A DNA stretch of 64,000 nt. Origin: Falsiroseomonas frigidaquae. Lineage in GTDB: Bacteria > Pseudomonadota > Alphaproteobacteria > Acetobacterales > Acetobacteraceae. The DNA lies in assembly GCF_012163145.1 (NCBI RefSeq), contig NZ_JAAVTX010000004.1, forward strand, positions 124,001-188,000, written 5' to 3'. This document shows, one piece after another, positions 61,758-64,000 of the stretch; within the stretch, counting starts at the first letter, position 1, and every line of letters starts with the position of its first letter. Position numbers and translations under genes: made by a program. Under the pieces are notes generated by a model. It saw nothing but the letters and a program-made list of their open reading frames with translations. It did no database searches and was not told the origin of the DNA.

Positions 61758-63041
61758 ATGCGCCTCCTCGTCTTCTGCCATAATCATCCTGACCTGCAGC
61801 CGGGCGGCACCGAGGTGGTGGCGCGTGGGCTGTTCCGTGCGCTGCGCGACCGGCATGGGGTGGAGGGGCTGTTCCTCGGCGCGGTCACCGCGCAGCACCG
61901 CGAACGCCGGCCGGGCACGCTGTTCCAGGCCATCGGCCGCCATCCGGATGAGATGCTGGTCTGGCTCAGCCATTTCGACCGCTTCCACCTGTCCCAGGTC
62001 GATACCTGGGGGCTGGCGGAGCTGGCCTCCTTCGTCACCGACTACCAGCCGGACATCATCCACTTCCACCACCTGCTGTATTTCGGGATCGAGACGCTGG
62101 ACCTGGTGCGCCGGGTCGCGCCCAAGGCGAAGATCGTCGTCACCCTGCATGATTTCTTCGCGCTGTGCCCGCAGGAGGGCCAGTTGCTCACCACCGATGG
62201 CCGGCTCTGCCCCGGCCCCAGCGGCGATGGCTGCCGGCGCTGCTTCCCTGGCCGCGGCAGCACCGATCTCGTGCTGCGGGAAATTGCGGTGCGCGGCGCC
62301 ATGGCGGGGGTCGATCTGCTGCTCTCGCCCTCGGATTTCCTGCGCGACCGCTTCATCGCGGCCGGCTGGGATGCCGGGCGAATCGAGCTGATGCGGAACG
62401 GCATCGGCGCCGGCGCCGTGGCGCCGCCACGCGCCGGGAACGGCCAGCGCCGCCGCTTCGGCTTCTTCGGCCACATCAACCGTTTCAAGGGCAGCCTGGT
62501 GGCGCTCGGCGCCTCCGCCCGGCTGACCCAGCAGGGCATCGCGCATGATCTGGCGCTGCATGGCGGCACCGCGCACCAGGCGGATGAGTTCCTGACGGAG
62601 TTCAAGGCGGCGCTGGAGGCGGCACCCGATGCGCGGCATCACGGCCTGTATGGCGCGGCCGACATGCCGGCGCGGATGGCGGGCGTCGATTGGGTGGTGA
62701 TGCCCTCCATCTGGTGGGAAAACGCGCCGCTGGTGGCGCAGGAGGCGTTCCGCCACGGCCGCCCGGTGATCTGCGGCGATGTCGGCGGCATGGCCGAATC
62801 GGTGCGCGACGGAGTGGATGGGCTGCACTTCCCGGTGGGCGATGCGGTGGGCCTGGCGCGGGTGATGCGCCGCGCGGCGGAGGAGCCAGGTCTGTGGGAC
62901 CGCCTCGCCGCCAACATCACCCCGCCGCATGGAATGGAGGAGGCGGCCGCGGAACACCTGGCGCTGTATCGCCGCCTGCTGGGTGCGGCGACGCCGCTGA
63001 AGCGGGCCATGCGGGCGGGGGGCCGGGCGCGTGTCGGCTGA
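61758..63041 (+). CDS. Glycosyltransferase family 4 protein
   Basis: A 427-residue GT-B enzyme. The start MRLLVFCHNHPDLQPGGTEVVARGLFRALRD shows the Gly-rich acceptor loop; IIHFHHLLYFGIETLDLVRR and VVTLHDFFALCPQEGQLL are typical of this branch, with a cysteine cluster (LCPGPSGDGCRRCF) that may bind a metal. The C-terminal donor domain has FGFFGHINRFKGSLVALGA and VMPSIWWENAPLVAQEAFRHGRPVICGDVGGMAESVRDGVDGLHFP, the sugar-nucleotide site. It overlaps the next gene by 11 bases. A 74-base gap separates it from the GT2 gene. Confidence 0.9.
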   Translation: MRLLVFCHNHPDLQPGGTEVVARGLFRALRDRHGVEGLFLGAVTAQHRERRPGTLFQAIGRHPDEMLVWLSHFDRFHLSQVDTWGLAELASFVTDYQPDIIHFHHLLYFGIETLDLVRRVAPKAKIVVTLHDFFALCPQEGQLLTTDGRLCPGPSGDGCRRCFPGRGSTDLVLREIAVRGAMAGVDLLLSPSDFLRDRFIAAGWDAGRIELMRNGIGAGAVAPPRAGNGQRRRFGFFGHINRFKGSLVALGASARLTQQGIAHDLALHGGTAHQADEFLTEFKAALEAAPDARHHGLYGAADMPARMAGVDWVVMPSIWWENAPLVAQEAFRHGRPVICGDVGGMAESVRDGVDGLHFPVGDAVGLARVMRRAAEEPGLWDRLAANITPPHGMEEAAAEHLALYRRLLGAATPLKRAMRAGGRARVG

Positions 63042-63744
63042 GCCCCGTACCGCCCCCCTGGCTGCGCCGGATATCCGCGGCTTCGTCGATTCGGTCACCG
63101 GCAACCAGATCGATGGCTGGGCCTTCGAACCCACCCAGCCCACGGAACGTGTGGTGGTGGAATTGCGGCTGGATGGCGCGGCCGTCGCCACCAGCGTCGC
63201 CGATCGCCACCGGGCGGATCTGATCCGCGCCGGCATCGGCGATGCCTTCCATGGCTTCCGCTTCCTGCTGCGCCCGGCCTGGGCGGAACGCCGCGCCGAT
63301 CTGCAGGTGGTGGCGCGCGGCATGGAGGGGGGCGAGGTGGCGCTGCCGCTGTTCCGCCGCGGCGCGCCGGCCTCCGCCGCGCCCACCGGCGATGCCCGGC
63401 CGGCGCCGCCGAATCCGCAGATCGTCAAGGCGATCGAGCAGCTCGTCGCCGGCCAGCGCGCGCTGGAGGCACGGCTGCAGGAACTCGCGCTGCGGCCGAT
63501 GCCGGACCAGCCGATGGCCGCGCCGCTGAGCGCCGAGCCGGCCGAGGTCGAGCAGCGCATGGCGGTGCTGGAAGCCTGGGTGGCGCGGCTGGATGAACGC
63601 CTGGCCGGGCTGCAGGCAGCTGCCCCGGCGCCGCGCGCCGGCGGGCCCGCGGCGCTGGATACCTGGCAGGTGGTGCTGATGGCGCTGCTGGGTGTCAGCG
63701 GGCTGGGTGCGCTGGCGGTCTTCGCGCTGATCCTGGCCCTATAG
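63031..63744 (+). CDS. Membrane-anchored protein with a glycosyltransferase-associated N-terminal domain
   Basis: A 237-residue protein starting at GTG. Residues about 14-115 form a beta-sandwich-like domain (IRGFVDSVTGNQIDGWAFEP, RVVVELRLDGAAVATSVADR, RADLIRAGIGDAFHGFRFLL) that I have seen attached to bacterial glycosyltransferases; its role is unclear. A helical, coiled-coil-like stretch runs about 130-200 (PQIVKAIEQLVAGQRALEARLQELA, VEQRMAVLEAWVARLDERLAGL), and a single membrane helix ends the chain (VVLMALLGVSGLGALAVFALILAL). It overlaps the GT4 gene by 11 bases and ends 4 bases before another membrane protein, so it may organise a membrane complex. Confidence 0.8.
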   Translation: MSAEPRTAPLAAPDIRGFVDSVTGNQIDGWAFEPTQPTERVVVELRLDGAAVATSVADRHRADLIRAGIGDAFHGFRFLLRPAWAERRADLQVVARGMEGGEVALPLFRRGAPASAAPTGDARPAPPNPQIVKAIEQLVAGQRALEARLQELALRPMPDQPMAAPLSAEPAEVEQRMAVLEAWVARLDERLAGLQAAAPAPRAGGPAALDTWQVVLMALLGVSGLGALAVFALILAL

Positions 63745-63748
63745 CCAG

Positions 63749-64000
63749 ATGGCTGAGGCACGCCGCCTGCCGAACCCCGCCGCCGCGCCCGAAGCGGACC
63801 GGCGGGACGTGATCGAGGTGGCGCGGGCGGAGGTTTCCGCCGCGGCGCGGCTGACCCTGGCGCTCGGCCTGGCGCTGAGCCTCGCCACCTTCGGCGTGGT
63901 CGCGGCCAAGCTGGTGATCTGGCAATTGGTGCTGCCCACCGGCAATCCCTGGACGCTGGCCGGGCTCGCCATCGTCTTCTGCCTGGCGGTCGGCATCCTG
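63749..64000 (+). CDS. Partial membrane protein cut by the window edge
   Basis: An ATG 4 bases after the preceding stop opens a frame with no stop before the window ends, giving at least 84 residues. After a polar helical start (MAEARRLPNPAAAPEADRR) come two predicted membrane helices: ALGLALSLATFGVVAAKLVIW, and a second at the end (WTLAGLAIVFCLAVGIL). The tight spacing implies co-transcription with the gene before it. It could be a chain-length or export component of the glycan cluster, but no family signature is visible in what remains. Confidence 0.6.
   Translation, partial: MAEARRLPNPAAAPEADRRDVIEVARAEVSAAARLTLALGLALSLATFGVVAAKLVIWQLVLPTGNPWTLAGLAIVFCLAVGIL

Overview
The window is a gene-dense (almost wall-to-wall coding), very GC-rich stretch of an alphaproteobacterial chromosome. 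The mix of families (tricarballylate oxidation TcuA/TcuB, oligopeptide-type ABC transporters, a TreS-maltokinase fusion, TadE/TadG pilin-like proteins, a BKACE enzyme, RTX proteins and WbsX-type glycosyltransferases) suggests an Acetobacteraceae member, perhaps Roseomonas-like. That placement is inference from gene content and codon use, not a database match. I saw no rRNA, tRNA, CRISPR array, insertion sequence or phage gene.

Left third (1-22.4 kb): a possible HPt fragment and a patatin lipoprotein are followed by a purine-salvage block (nucleoside hydrolase, DinB protein, phosphoribosyltransferase, a family-5 solute-binding protein, adenine deaminase). Then come a LysE exporter and a GntR regulator divergent from tcuAB. 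Next is a small orphan TadE/TadG/TadE cassette, bracketed by the tcuB 3' end and a decayed copy of that same 3' end. An RTX protein split by a one-base frameshift, a GST, a large DUF3141 protein with a PHA-synthase-like Cys nucleophile, and a dehydrogenase plus BKACE pair follow.

Middle (22.4-42.1 kb): an unknown glycine-rich protein; a DppBCDF-type ABC transporter operon divergent from its solute-binding protein and a coupled creatininase, ketopantoate-reductase-like and M20 peptidase set; a gluconate branch (gnd, gntK) with a small oxidoreductase; a metallo-beta-lactamase-fold sulfur dioxygenase-like enzyme; xanthine dehydrogenase xdhAB; and treS-maltokinase. Four tandem 38-bp units, each carrying a terminator-like hairpin, separate treS from xdhA. 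treS has a good match to the alphaproteobacterial general-stress (EcfG) promoter just upstream.

Right third (42.4-64 kb): a signalling block (OmpR-type response regulator with a pentapeptide minisatellite; a receiver protein fused to a histidine-kinase-like region that lacks the phospho-accepting histidine; a GH8 glucanase; a soluble double-PAS chemoreceptor; a triple CheW protein), a sugar-acid dehydratase, and a polysaccharide or glycoprotein island. The island holds GT4, rfbC-rfbD-rfbA without rfbB, an 1153-residue WbsX-type glycosyltransferase, a small RTX protein behind an AT-rich control region, GT2, GT4 and two membrane proteins, the last cut by the window edge. Many neighbours overlap by 1 or 4 bases (TGATG, ATGA or GTGA), so most blocks are probably translationally coupled operons.
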